Source: Enterocloster alcoholdehydrogenati
Lineage (GTDB): Bacteria; Bacillota; Clostridia; Lachnospirales; Lachnospiraceae
DNA length: 64,000 nt
Direction of reading: 5' to 3'
Assembly: GCF_013282095.1 (NCBI RefSeq)
Contig: NZ_BLTJ01000007.1
Coordinates: forward strand, 124,001 to 188,000
Positions 16,732-24,519 of this stretch are shown here, one piece after another. Position 1 is the stretch's first letter, and every line of letters starts with the position of its first letter. A program made the translations under genes and the position numbers. Below the pieces are notes generated by a model. It ran no database searches. It was given only the letters and a program-made list of their open reading frames with translations, and was not told the DNA's origin.

Positions 16732-17607
16732 TTATTTCCCCACCGTAGTAACATCCTCACCAAACCACTTCTCAGAAATCGTCTTTAAGGTGCCGTCTGC
16801 AGCCATTTCCTCCAGCGCACCCTGAACCTTGTCGCGCAGCTCAGTATTGCCCTTCTTAAATCCAATGGCGTACTGCTCAGATGCCAGAGAATCATCCAGG
16901 ATCTCAAAATCAGCATTTCTCTGGCTGATCTGGTATCCGGCCACAATCACATCCATGGCAATGGCATCCACTGCCCCCTGTTCCAGATCCATAAAAGCCG
17001 TGTTGTAATCCGTTGTGGTGAGAAGCTGGCCAAAGGTGGCAGTCAATTCTGGCGCTTCCTTTAACGCCGCTTCTGCAGAGGAATCCATCTGGCATTCCAC
17101 CACCTTTCCTGCAAGATCCGCCTGGCTTTTAATGCCGGAATCCTTTGCCACTACAAATACCTGAGAATTCTCCATATAAGGCTTGCTCCATGTGTAACTG
17201 TCCTCACGGCCTGTCATGGTAAAGCCGTTCCAGATGCAGTCAATATTGCCGGACTCCAGCTCCATGTCCTTTGCGTCCCAGGCAATGGGCTGAGCCTTAT
17301 ACTCCAGGCCAAGGCGTCTTGCTGTCTCCTGTGCCAGTTCCAGGTCAAAGCCGGTGTACTCGCCGTCGTCTCCCAAAAATCCCATTGGAGGAAAATCCTG
17401 GTCAAAGCCTACCACCAGCGTTCCGCCCTCTGCCTTTGCATCCTCTGCGTCATTTTCCTTCTGGGCGTCCGTATCGGAGGCAGCCTCTGAACCTTCCGTC
17501 TTTGTCTCTGTGGATGCTGCTGCGGAGACGTTCTCCCCACCAGAGCAGGCGGTAAGTGAAAACGCCATCACAGATGCAAGTGCCGCACATAAAAATCTTT
17601 TCTTCAT
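16732..17607 (-). CDS. Amino-acid ABC transporter substrate-binding lipoprotein
   Basis: Family 3 (polar amino-acid) binding protein of 291 residues from the ATG at 17607, eight bases after AGGAGG; an ATG 30 bases earlier lies before that ribosome site. The signal peptide ends in lipobox LTAC. After an acidic linker the family core begins at LVVGFDQDFPPMGFLGDDG and includes GFDLELAQETARRLG, IWNGFTMTGRE and the C-terminal ISEKWFGED. The intact FD..PP and R-E positions suggest binding of an alpha-amino acid; the exact one (cystine, glutamine, arginine or other) cannot be read. Confidence 0.94.
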   Translation of the reverse strand: MKKRFLCAALASVMAFSLTACSGGENVSAAASTETKTEGSEAASDTDAQKENDAEDAKAEGGTLVVGFDQDFPPMGFLGDDGEYTGFDLELAQETARRLGLEYKAQPIAWDAKDMELESGNIDCIWNGFTMTGREDSYTWSKPYMENSQVFVVAKDSGIKSQADLAGKVVECQMDSSAEAALKEAPELTATFGQLLTTTDYNTAFMDLEQGAVDAIAMDVIVAGYQISQRNADFEILDDSLASEQYAIGFKKGNTELRDKVQGALEEMAADGTLKTISEKWFGEDVTTVGK

Positions 17608-17690
17608 AATTATTTCCTCCTCAACCAAATGCCTCATGTCCCCTCTGCGGTTTAGGGCATTTGGGACTTCATTCTTTTTAATACTCTACC

Positions 17691-17719
17691 ATATTAGCAC
17701 AGTAAAGCGGTTTTGTAAA
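17691..17719 (-). promoter_or_regulatory. Promoter of the amino-acid ABC operon
   Basis: On the minus strand TTTACA (17714-17719) and TAATAT (17691-17696) are 17 bp apart, about 85 bp upstream of the binding-protein start. No T-box-like or other riboswitch structure was recognised in the leader. Confidence 0.68.
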
Positions 17720-17750
17720 GAACTTTTGTTATCACTGTTCAAAGCAGCGG

Positions 17751-17806
17751 AAAAACAGGTGCAAAGACAGGCGTTAAACTCGCTTATCCGCATAATTTTG
17801 CACCTG
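17751..17806 (-). terminator. Intrinsic terminator after the dihydroorotase gene
   Basis: On the minus strand CAGGTGCAAA (17797-17806) pairs perfectly with TTTGCACCTG (17756-17765), which runs into TTTTT (17751-17755). It lies 31 bp past the pyrC-like stop codon and separates it from the amino-acid operon promoter. Confidence 0.72.
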
Positions 17807-17837
17807 ATTTCCCGCCGTTTTGAATCGTTACCTTTTA

Positions 17838-19133
17838 TTAAGAAATGAATGTCTGATCCTGATACACAACCTTTCCGCCGCAGATGGTATACTTTACCTT
17901 CCCGGTCATGGCTTTGCCCAGAAACGGAGTATTAGAGGCCTTAGAAACAAACCGGTCTGCAGTCCAGGTCTCATTTTCATTAAAGATCACAAGATCCGCA
18001 GGCGCCCCCTCATGGATACGTCCACAGTCCAGCTTATAAAGCCTTGCGGGATTTAAACTCATTTTTTCCATCAGCTCCACCAGGGTTAAATGGCCCGCTT
18101 TTACCAGGTGTTCAATGCCAAGAGAGAGGGCCGTTTCCAGGCCGATGATGCCGCTGGGCGCTTCTGTCAGAGGCTTATCCTTTTCTTCTCTGCTGTGAGG
18201 TGCATGATCGGTAGCGATCATATCGATGGTGCCGTCCTTTAAGCCGGCAATCAGCATCTGGCGATCCAGCTCCGTGCGCAGAGGAGGATTCATTTTCGCA
18301 AGAGTGCCGTACTCTAACACGGCGTTTTCCGTCAGGGTAAAATGGTGCGGCGTTACTTCCGCCCATACATCCGCTCCCAGCTTCTTTGCCAGACGAACCA
18401 GTTCTACGGAATAGCCGGAACTGATATGCTGTACATCGATCCTGGCTCCGGTTTCCAGAGCAATCATACAATCTCTTGCCACCAGAGCGTCCTCCGCAAG
18501 GGACGGTGAACCGTAAATTCCCAGCTGATCGGACACTGCGCCGTGGTTGATGCCGTTTTCCCGGATAAAGGCCTTATCTTCTTCATGGAAGCTGATAACC
18601 GTATCCAGTCTCGCCGCCTCTTCCATGGCTTTTAACACAAAGGGGCCATCCATAAGGGGAATCCCGTCATCGGTAAAACCTGCGGCCCCGGCAGCCAAAA
18701 GCCCTTCCATGTCTGTAAGTTCTTCTCCCTTAAATCCCTTTGACACAGCGGCGCAGGACAACACATGAATCCCCGTCTTTTTCCCTTCTTCCAGGATATA
18801 GCGCAGGGTCTCCTCATTGTCTGCCAGAGGCTTCGTATTTGCCATGCAGACTACGGTAGTAAAGCCGCCCTTTGCGGCTGCTGCGGCTCCTGAATGGATA
18901 TCCTCTTTATAGGTCAGTCCGGGATCTCTGAAATGAACATGGACGTCTACCAGCCCCGGTGCAGTCACAAGGCCGGTTCCGTCGATCACCTGATCATAAT
19001 CGGCTTCTGCCCTTCCCCCAAAGGTGTCCGGGGGGCAGATTTCTTTTATCACACCATCTTCGATCACAAGATCCGCCCTGCTGTCTGTGCCGCTGGCCGG
19101 ATCTAATACCCGGCTTCCTTTAATCAGTATCAT
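17838..19133 (-). CDS. pyrC: Dihydroorotase (type I, PyrC-like)
   Basis: Zinc amidohydrolase of 431 residues that interconverts carbamoyl-aspartate and dihydroorotate in pyrimidine synthesis. Metal and active-site residues are complete: H65 and H67 (DVHVHFRDPG), D155 (FTDDGIPL), H183 (FHEED), H236 (VQHISSG) and D309 (ATDHAPHS). The ATG at 19133 is used; an in-frame ATG 39 bases upstream lacks a ribosome site. Length and motifs fit genuine dihydroorotase. The oddity is context: no other pyr gene is near, and it lies downstream of an AbgT transporter and an MBL-fold hydrolase. It could be a recruited cyclic-amide hydrolase, but nothing in its active site says so. Confidence 0.9.
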   Translation of the reverse strand: MILIKGSRVLDPASGTDSRADLVIEDGVIKEICPPDTFGGRAEADYDQVIDGTGLVTAPGLVDVHVHFRDPGLTYKEDIHSGAAAAAKGGFTTVVCMANTKPLADNEETLRYILEEGKKTGIHVLSCAAVSKGFKGEELTDMEGLLAAGAAGFTDDGIPLMDGPFVLKAMEEAARLDTVISFHEEDKAFIRENGINHGAVSDQLGIYGSPSLAEDALVARDCMIALETGARIDVQHISSGYSVELVRLAKKLGADVWAEVTPHHFTLTENAVLEYGTLAKMNPPLRTELDRQMLIAGLKDGTIDMIATDHAPHSREEKDKPLTEAPSGIIGLETALSLGIEHLVKAGHLTLVELMEKMSLNPARLYKLDCGRIHEGAPADLVIFNENETWTADRFVSKASNTPFLGKAMTGKVKYTICGGKVVYQDQTFIS

Positions 19134-19203
19134 ATCTGTTTTTCTTCCTTTCCTTTTGTATGGCTGCCTCACTCTCCCATGGGCCGTCTGCGGCCATTTT
19201 CAC

Positions 19204-19914
19204 TCAAATCTCAAAACTCTCCCCACAGGAATGGATCGGGATAATCTTATCCTTATAGCCGGCCGCACAGGGCAGCTGCTTAAACCGCTCCGTCACTGCG
19301 AAGTCTCCCCAGAAATGCATGGGAAATACCGTGTCTGCTCCCACCATCCGCATAAAATCGTCCATTCCCAAATAAAAGTCATTTTCCTGTCTGGGGTCTA
19401 ACAGCATGAACGCAACGTCAATGTGCACTCCTGAGATGGAATTCATCTCCCTGTGAAACCGTTGGCTCATCCGCCGGTTTTCCTCCTCCGGCTCTCCCTC
19501 CCAGACCCAGTTGTTCAGATCGCCGGCGTGAAAGATTCTCTTTCCCTCTGCCTCGATGAGAAATGCCACTCCCTCGTCTGTAGATGTAAGGGTACGGATC
19601 ACCACGGGCAGGCCAACGTTTTCCATCAGAGAGAGTTCCATCTTTGGCCCCACAAAGCAGGTTCGCTCCAGCCATGGCTTTGGCACACGTTGTTTCCATA
19701 TGTCGTCTGAAAGCACATACCAGATCTTTGGGTGTTTCTCTGCCAGACGGAATGTCTCCGCGGAAAAATGATCGCTGTGGCGGTGGCTGGCAAAGACGAT
19801 CAGAGGCTTATCCGCCTCTATCTCAGGCACCTTCCCTTCAAAATAGTCAAACAGCAGCGCCGCCTGTTCCATTTCCACAAGGAAACTGCTGTGATGAATA
19901 TAAGTTATCTTCAT
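19204..19914 (-). CDS. MBL-fold metal-dependent hydrolase (UlaG-like)
   Basis: Cytoplasmic metallo-beta-lactamase-fold protein of 236 residues. It opens with MKITYIHHSSFLVEM and carries the metal motif HRHSDHF near residue 50, a central HAGDLNNW (His ligand and bridging Asp) and a late PMHFWG His. These mark a di-metal hydrolase of the UlaG-like 'predicted Zn-dependent hydrolase' group, whose substrates are mostly unknown. GAGAGGAG precedes the ATG. It starts 31 bp after the AbgT gene and 70 bp before pyrC, so the three likely form one transcript. Confidence 0.85.
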   Translation of the reverse strand: MKITYIHHSSFLVEMEQAALLFDYFEGKVPEIEADKPLIVFASHRHSDHFSAETFRLAEKHPKIWYVLSDDIWKQRVPKPWLERTCFVGPKMELSLMENVGLPVVIRTLTSTDEGVAFLIEAEGKRIFHAGDLNNWVWEGEPEEENRRMSQRFHREMNSISGVHIDVAFMLLDPRQENDFYLGMDDFMRMVGADTVFPMHFWGDFAVTERFKQLPCAAGYKDKIIPIHSCGESFEI

Positions 19915-19945
19915 GGTTTCTCCTCTCTGTCAGCAAACGTAAATC

Positions 19946-21490
19946 CTAATACGCCAGCGGCGCACCAGGTCCCAGCGGGATTCCCAGAAGATACCAGATC
20001 ACAAACAGGATGATCCACCCCATAAGGAAGCTTAAGGAATAGGGCAGCATAGTGGAAATCACGCTGCCTATTCCCGCCTTCTTATCATATTTCTGGAAGA
20101 ATGCAACCGTCAGCACAAAGAAAGGCATCAGCGGCGCAATGATATTGGTGCTGGAATCCCCGATCCGGTATGCAGCCTGGGTCAGTTCAGGTGAAAATCC
20201 CAGCCGCATAAACATAGGCACAAAGATAGGCGCCATGATGGCCCATTTCGCAGAGTCTACGGCAATAAAAATATTGATGAATGCTGTGAGCAGGATAAAG
20301 CACACTAGCAGCGGAATCCCGGTAAAGCCTACGGATTCCAGAAAATTCGCCCCGGATACAGAGATTATGGTTCCCAGATTTGAATAGTTAAAGCAGGCTG
20401 TAAACTGTGCCGCAAAGAAAATCAGCACCATGAAGCTAGACAGGCCGCTGATCGTCTTATTCATAAGGGCAATGATATCCTTATCCTTCTTTATAACACC
20501 GGCTCCGATTCCATATGCAATGCCGGGGAGCAGAAACAAAAGCATCATAAAGAAGATAATACCGCTCATAAAAGGCGAGCTTAAAAAGCCATGGGTCTGC
20601 GGGTCTCTAAGCAGACCGTTTTCAGGCACTACCAGGAAGGCCATAAAGACAACATATACAAGCGCCGTAATGCCGGCCCAGCGCATCCCCCGTTTCTCGT
20701 TGTCTCCAATATCCTGCACTGCCTCCGAAAGATCGGGGACATAGGGCGCAAGCCGCGGCTCAACAATCTTATCCGTTACAAAGGTTCCAATCGCTGTGAT
20801 CAGAAAGGTGGACGCCACCATAAAATACCAGTTGCACACAGGAAGCACCTGATAGCCTGGATCGATCATCTGCGCCGCCTGGGTTGACATTCCCGCAAAC
20901 ATCGGATCATTTGTGCCGATAAGAAGATTGGCGCTCCAGCCGCCCGATACACCCGCAAAGGCTGCCGCCAGCCCTGCAATGGGATGGCGTCCAAAGGCCA
21001 TGAAAAGAACGGCTCCCAAAGGCACCAGAACCACATAGCCCGTGGATGAGGCGATATTGGACATAATTCCCAAAAATACAACCACTGACGTTACAAACAT
21101 TTTTGGCGTAGAAGCCGCAACCTTCCGCAAAAGGGCGGACATAAAGCCTGTACCGTCCGCAACGCCGACACCGATCATGATGGTAAATACCGTTCCCAAC
21201 GCAAAGAAACTGGTAAAGTTGTTCACCACGGTGGTTACCATGTGGCGGATGCTGTCAGGCGCCAGCAGGCTGACTGCCGCTACGGTTTTCGGAGTGATCT
21301 GCCCGCTTGCGCTGTCCAGATAATCATAGGTGACTGTGACGCCGAAGGCAGCGCAGACGGCAGACAGAAGGATCACTGCCACCGTAAGGATAAAAAAGAT
21401 CGTTGCAGGATCAGGCAGACTGTTGCCCACGCGCTCTACCGTATCCAGCGCCCGGATCACAAACCCCGTTTTCTTTTTTTCTGTTCTCAT
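19946..21490 (-). CDS. AbgT-family transporter
   Basis: Inner-membrane secondary transporter of 514 residues with 11-13 helices. Family features include the N-terminal VERVGNSLPDPATIFFILT, a re-entrant-loop segment in the middle (ASSTGYVVLVPLGAVLFMAFGRHPIAGL), the LIGTNDPM segment, and late SAKWAIMAPIFVPMFM and GDSSTNIIAPLMPFF. Characterised members import p-aminobenzoyl-glutamate or export sulfonamides; others probably move peptides or acyl-amino acids. AAGGAGG precedes the ATG. It is divergent from a LysR regulator and followed by two hydrolases, which suggests uptake then hydrolysis of an amide compound (inference). Confidence 0.93.
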   Translation of the reverse strand: MRTEKKKTGFVIRALDTVERVGNSLPDPATIFFILTVAVILLSAVCAAFGVTVTYDYLDSASGQITPKTVAAVSLLAPDSIRHMVTTVVNNFTSFFALGTVFTIMIGVGVADGTGFMSALLRKVAASTPKMFVTSVVVFLGIMSNIASSTGYVVLVPLGAVLFMAFGRHPIAGLAAAFAGVSGGWSANLLIGTNDPMFAGMSTQAAQMIDPGYQVLPVCNWYFMVASTFLITAIGTFVTDKIVEPRLAPYVPDLSEAVQDIGDNEKRGMRWAGITALVYVVFMAFLVVPENGLLRDPQTHGFLSSPFMSGIIFFMMLLFLLPGIAYGIGAGVIKKDKDIIALMNKTISGLSSFMVLIFFAAQFTACFNYSNLGTIISVSGANFLESVGFTGIPLLVCFILLTAFINIFIAVDSAKWAIMAPIFVPMFMRLGFSPELTQAAYRIGDSSTNIIAPLMPFFVLTVAFFQKYDKKAGIGSVISTMLPYSLSFLMGWIILFVIWYLLGIPLGPGAPLAY

Positions 21491-21552
21491 TATTTTCCCT
21501 CCTTGTAGTTTGTACAGAGGCTGACTTTCCCTTTGCCCCTCCTCCGCAAAAA

Positions 21553-21602
21553 ACGCGGAATGCGTTCTCTACAAGACTACCTCAACACACATTCCGCGTC
21601 AA
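21553..21602. promoter_or_regulatory. Inverted repeat and -35 box in the abgT/lysR divergent region
   Basis: ACGCGGAATG (21553-21562) and CATTCCGCGT (21590-21599) form a perfect 10-bp inverted repeat with 27 bp between the arms. On the minus strand TTGACG (21597-21602) overlaps the distal arm and would serve as -35 box for the transporter operon, with a weak TAGTCT -10 at 17 bp. The arrangement suits a LysR-type regulator bound across the promoter. On the plus strand TATAAT (21657-21662) is the likely -10 of the regulator gene; its -35 is weak. Confidence 0.6.
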
Positions 21603-21731
21603 CCTGATTTTAGACAAAACCTGTTTATTTTTCTGGTCTTTTTGCCGTTTTCTTTGTATAATACTTATAGCGTCCGGCCGTTTTTATACGGCCTGCCATT
21701 TACATTTTATTACCGATAAGGAAGGGATCCT

Positions 21732-22619
21732 ATGAACCTGCAGCAGCTTTATTATTTCCGCAAGCTTGCGGAAGTACAGCACTATACAGAGGCGGCAAAA
21801 TCTCTATACATCACACAGCCCAGCTTAAGCGACTCCATCGCGTCTCTGGAAAAGGAACTTTCTGTAACCCTCTTTCAAAAGAAAGGCCGCAACGTCCAGC
21901 TGACCAAATGCGGGGAGGAATTTTATCAGTATGTAAGCCAGGCCCTGGGAATCCTGGAGCACGGCATTGCAGTTATCAAGGACCGGTCCGGCTCTATAAA
22001 CGGCACCATTGATATCGGCTGTATTCCCACTCTTTTGGGCGATTTTCTTCCCAACGCCCTGGATCTGTACCGGGAAAGGAATCCCGGCACTACCTTTAAT
22101 GTGTTCCATGAAATGTCTATCTCCGTGGCAGAGGGCGTTTCCGCCGGAACCTTTGACCTTGGCTTTTGCTCCATGGTGGAAAAGAAGGACGATCTTGTGT
22201 TTATCCCCATTACCTATCAGGAACTGATCGTCATTGTTCAGAAGGAACATCCCCTTGCGTGCAAAGACTCCATCCAGCTTTCTGATTTAAAGGATTACAC
22301 CCTGACTACCTACCGCGACACCATTCCCATCGGAAAGACCATCCGCGTCCTTTTAAAGGAAAAAGGCGTAGATGCGGCCTACTCCTATGATGATGAGATT
22401 TCCATTGCAGGGCGGATATCCAAATCCGGCAGAGCCGCTATCGTGGCGGACACGCCTTTTTTAAAGCAGTTTGATAACCTGAAAAAGATCCGTCTGACGG
22501 ATGTGCCGAAGGATACCCGCATGATCTACATGGTCTACAGCAAAAAGAACTTTATCACCTCCGCTGTGGAGGCGTTTGCGAATTTCATGGTGGCAAACTG
22601 TCTTAATCTGCCGCAGTAA
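21732..22619 (+). CDS. LysR-family transcriptional regulator
   Basis: DNA-binding regulator of 295 residues. Residues 1-60 form the winged helix-turn-helix (MNLQQLYYFRKLAEVQHYTEAAKSL, ITQPSLSDSIASLEKEL). The effector domain from about residue 90 opens with NGTIDIGCIPTLLGDFLP. AAGGAAGG lies six bases before the ATG. It is divergent from the AbgT/MBL/pyrC operon across a region with a 10-bp inverted repeat, so it probably controls that operon. Its stop codon is 4 bp from the end of the converging GntP gene. Confidence 0.93.
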   Translation: MNLQQLYYFRKLAEVQHYTEAAKSLYITQPSLSDSIASLEKELSVTLFQKKGRNVQLTKCGEEFYQYVSQALGILEHGIAVIKDRSGSINGTIDIGCIPTLLGDFLPNALDLYRERNPGTTFNVFHEMSISVAEGVSAGTFDLGFCSMVEKKDDLVFIPITYQELIVIVQKEHPLACKDSIQLSDLKDYTLTTYRDTIPIGKTIRVLLKEKGVDAAYSYDDEISIAGRISKSGRAAIVADTPFLKQFDNLKKIRLTDVPKDTRMIYMVYSKKNFITSAVEAFANFMVANCLNLPQ

Positions 22620-22623
22620 GCGA

Positions 22624-23925
22624 TTAAAAAGTCAGTCCCAGGGTGGCAAGCACTGCCACTAAAAGTCCGGCCGCAAAGCAGGGAAACGTGGTTCCCAAAA
22701 GGATGTGCTTATAGCTGTCCTTAAACCGGCAGCCGCAGATGGACATGGTTAGAATGGCTACCGAGGAATTAGGAAGCTTATTTAAGACGAGAGCCGCCTC
22801 TGTCACTATGCGGTGAAATGCCTCTGGCTGAATCCCCATTTCAATAAAAGCTCTGGCAAAGCTTTCCATAAAGATAGTTTCTCCTGAGATTGCCGAGCCC
22901 GTCAGGCCTGTCAGTACCGTGGTGCCGAAAAAAGCCTTAAGATACATGGGCATATTCAGATTCAGCACAGCCTCCTGCAGCTGCTGGAACACGGGCGATG
23001 CTCCCAGAACCCGTGAAAGTCCCATAACAGCACCTACGGTCAGCATGGAATTTAAGCCGGAGGAACTGCCTGTCTTTATGGAATTTTTTATGTTCTTTAC
23101 CCGTTTAAACTGAGTAGCTGTAATCAGCAGGATCCCGATAAGCAGGGAAAAAAGGATACTGATTGAGGTTCCCCAGCCGGAGGTGGCCACTACTGCTCCC
23201 AGTACCACCGCAAACGGCAGGATGGAAAGTGCAAAGCCCGGAAGGCTCTCGTCAGATGCAATGCCGCTCTCATCGGAATACATGGCAAGCAGCTGCTCCT
23301 GCGTATACTGTTTCCTGCTCTGCTTCTGCGCATAGTTAAAGTACAGGAAATAACAGGCTGCCGCGACGGCGGTAAAAATAAAGGACAGAACCGGCGCGGA
23401 TCCAAGAGATGTGTTTAAATAATTACCGGGAAGAACATTGCACACATCCAGAGAATAGGCAAATCCGTTGCCGCAGGCTCCTCCTCCCAGAATCAGGAAG
23501 GGAAGCACCCGACGGTCCATTTTGTTCTGATAGAGCAGATTATCAGCGATAGGATACATCACAAACACCATAATATAGCCGTTGATTCCTAACAGTGTGA
23601 TGAAAAAACAGCAGATCAGTATTACGGCTCCCACCATTTTCGCTCCCAGCTTCTGCGTCAGCGTTTTTGCAATTCTGGTAGCCAGCCCGGCTTCTAAGAC
23701 CAGCTGCCCGAACACGCCTCCAAGCCCCAGGATCAGAAACCAGGAGGCCACAAACTCTCCGATTCCGCCGGAATAAGTGGTAAGAAATCCCTCCCAGATA
23801 TTCAGCCCGCTTGTCACAAGGATCACCGCTGCCGTTACTACAGTGGCTGTAATCATATCAATCCCCCGTATGATCATGTACACCAGCAGCGCAATCGCCA
23901 ATATAAAACCTATGGTTGCTGTCAT
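22624..23925 (-). CDS. GntP-family permease
   Basis: Inner-membrane H+ or Na+ symporter of 433 residues with about 12 helices, related to gluconate permeases and anion transporters of the same superfamily. Visible marks are the N-terminal IALLVYMIIRGIDMITATVV, the motif GGVFGQLVLEAGLATRIAKTL and the late ALVLNKLPNSSVAILTMSI. AGGAGG precedes the ATG. It is the last gene of the minus-strand acyl-CoA cluster, 42 bp after the cysteine-rich protein, so it may import the carboxylate that the cluster processes (inference). Confidence 0.85.
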   Translation of the reverse strand: MTATIGFILAIALLVYMIIRGIDMITATVVTAAVILVTSGLNIWEGFLTTYSGGIGEFVASWFLILGLGGVFGQLVLEAGLATRIAKTLTQKLGAKMVGAVILICCFFITLLGINGYIMVFVMYPIADNLLYQNKMDRRVLPFLILGGGACGNGFAYSLDVCNVLPGNYLNTSLGSAPVLSFIFTAVAAACYFLYFNYAQKQSRKQYTQEQLLAMYSDESGIASDESLPGFALSILPFAVVLGAVVATSGWGTSISILFSLLIGILLITATQFKRVKNIKNSIKTGSSSGLNSMLTVGAVMGLSRVLGASPVFQQLQEAVLNLNMPMYLKAFFGTTVLTGLTGSAISGETIFMESFARAFIEMGIQPEAFHRIVTEAALVLNKLPNSSVAILTMSICGCRFKDSYKHILLGTTFPCFAAGLLVAVLATLGLTF

Positions 23926-23967
23926 TTTGTAACTCCTCCTGTTTCATTCTATTCCCCAAATAAGCTC

Positions 23968-24519
23968 CTACACTGGCTTTTTCCCCCCGGACTGCCAGTG
24001 AGCAGTCATCTTGTCCAGAGGCATTTCTATAAGCCCTGCCTCAGGATCATACACATATACGATAAATCCCCGCTTGCAGCGGAATACGCACTCCAGGCAG
24101 GGATCTTCATCACAGTAGCAGAACGCGTCCGTATCCGCCAGCGCAAAGGCCAGCGGCGGCCTTTTTGTATCTGATACGTATTTTAAATATCCGCCTGTAA
24201 AGGTCTTTAGATAGACCCACTCCGGGCGGCGGCCATAGGGTTTTGATTTCCAGGAAACCCGAACCGTATTGTCATTATAGCCTCCTGTGATCTCATAAGA
24301 CACTGCCATAATATCCGCTGCACTGGCGGCAGGCGTTGGAATCAGGCGCTCTGCCATATGGCCGCAGCACTGTATCTGCTTGTTTTCCAGATCTTTCCCC
24401 CCGGTGACCGGATAAAGAGCCTTACAGGCCGGACAGCGGTAAAATGCCACCTCCGGACACTGGTCTGCCGGGGGCTTTCTGGTGTCCTTACACCTTCTTG
24501 GGCTAAATTCCTGCTCCAT
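23968..24519 (-). CDS. Cysteine-rich putative metal-binding protein, function unknown
   Basis: A 183-residue cytoplasmic protein with 11 cysteines. An N-terminal zinc-ribbon- or desulfoferrodoxin-like unit has C29-x2-C32 (FYRCPACKALYPV) and C51-C52-GHM. The middle resembles a beta domain (VSYEITGGYNDNTVRVSW, then RRPEWVYLKTFTGGYLKYV). The C-terminal part has a second dense cluster, C134, C136, C141, C144 and C148. The ATG at 24519 is preferred (AAGGTG six bases upstream); a GTG at 24528 is possible. It overlaps the end of the CoA-ligase gene by 17 bp, so translation is coupled. Redox or metal carrier for the acyl-CoA reduction cluster is a guess. Confidence 0.7.
   Translation of the reverse strand: MEQEFSPRRCKDTRKPPADQCPEVAFYRCPACKALYPVTGGKDLENKQIQCCGHMAERLIPTPAASAADIMAVSYEITGGYNDNTVRVSWKSKPYGRRPEWVYLKTFTGGYLKYVSDTKRPPLAFALADTDAFCYCDEDPCLECVFRCKRGFIVYVYDPEAGLIEMPLDKMTAHWQSGGKKPV

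Noticed and set aside
17838-19133. Hydantoinase or allantoinase instead of dihydroorotase.
   Set aside because: The FRDPG and TDDGIPL motifs and residue set match type I dihydroorotase; only the gene context is unusual.
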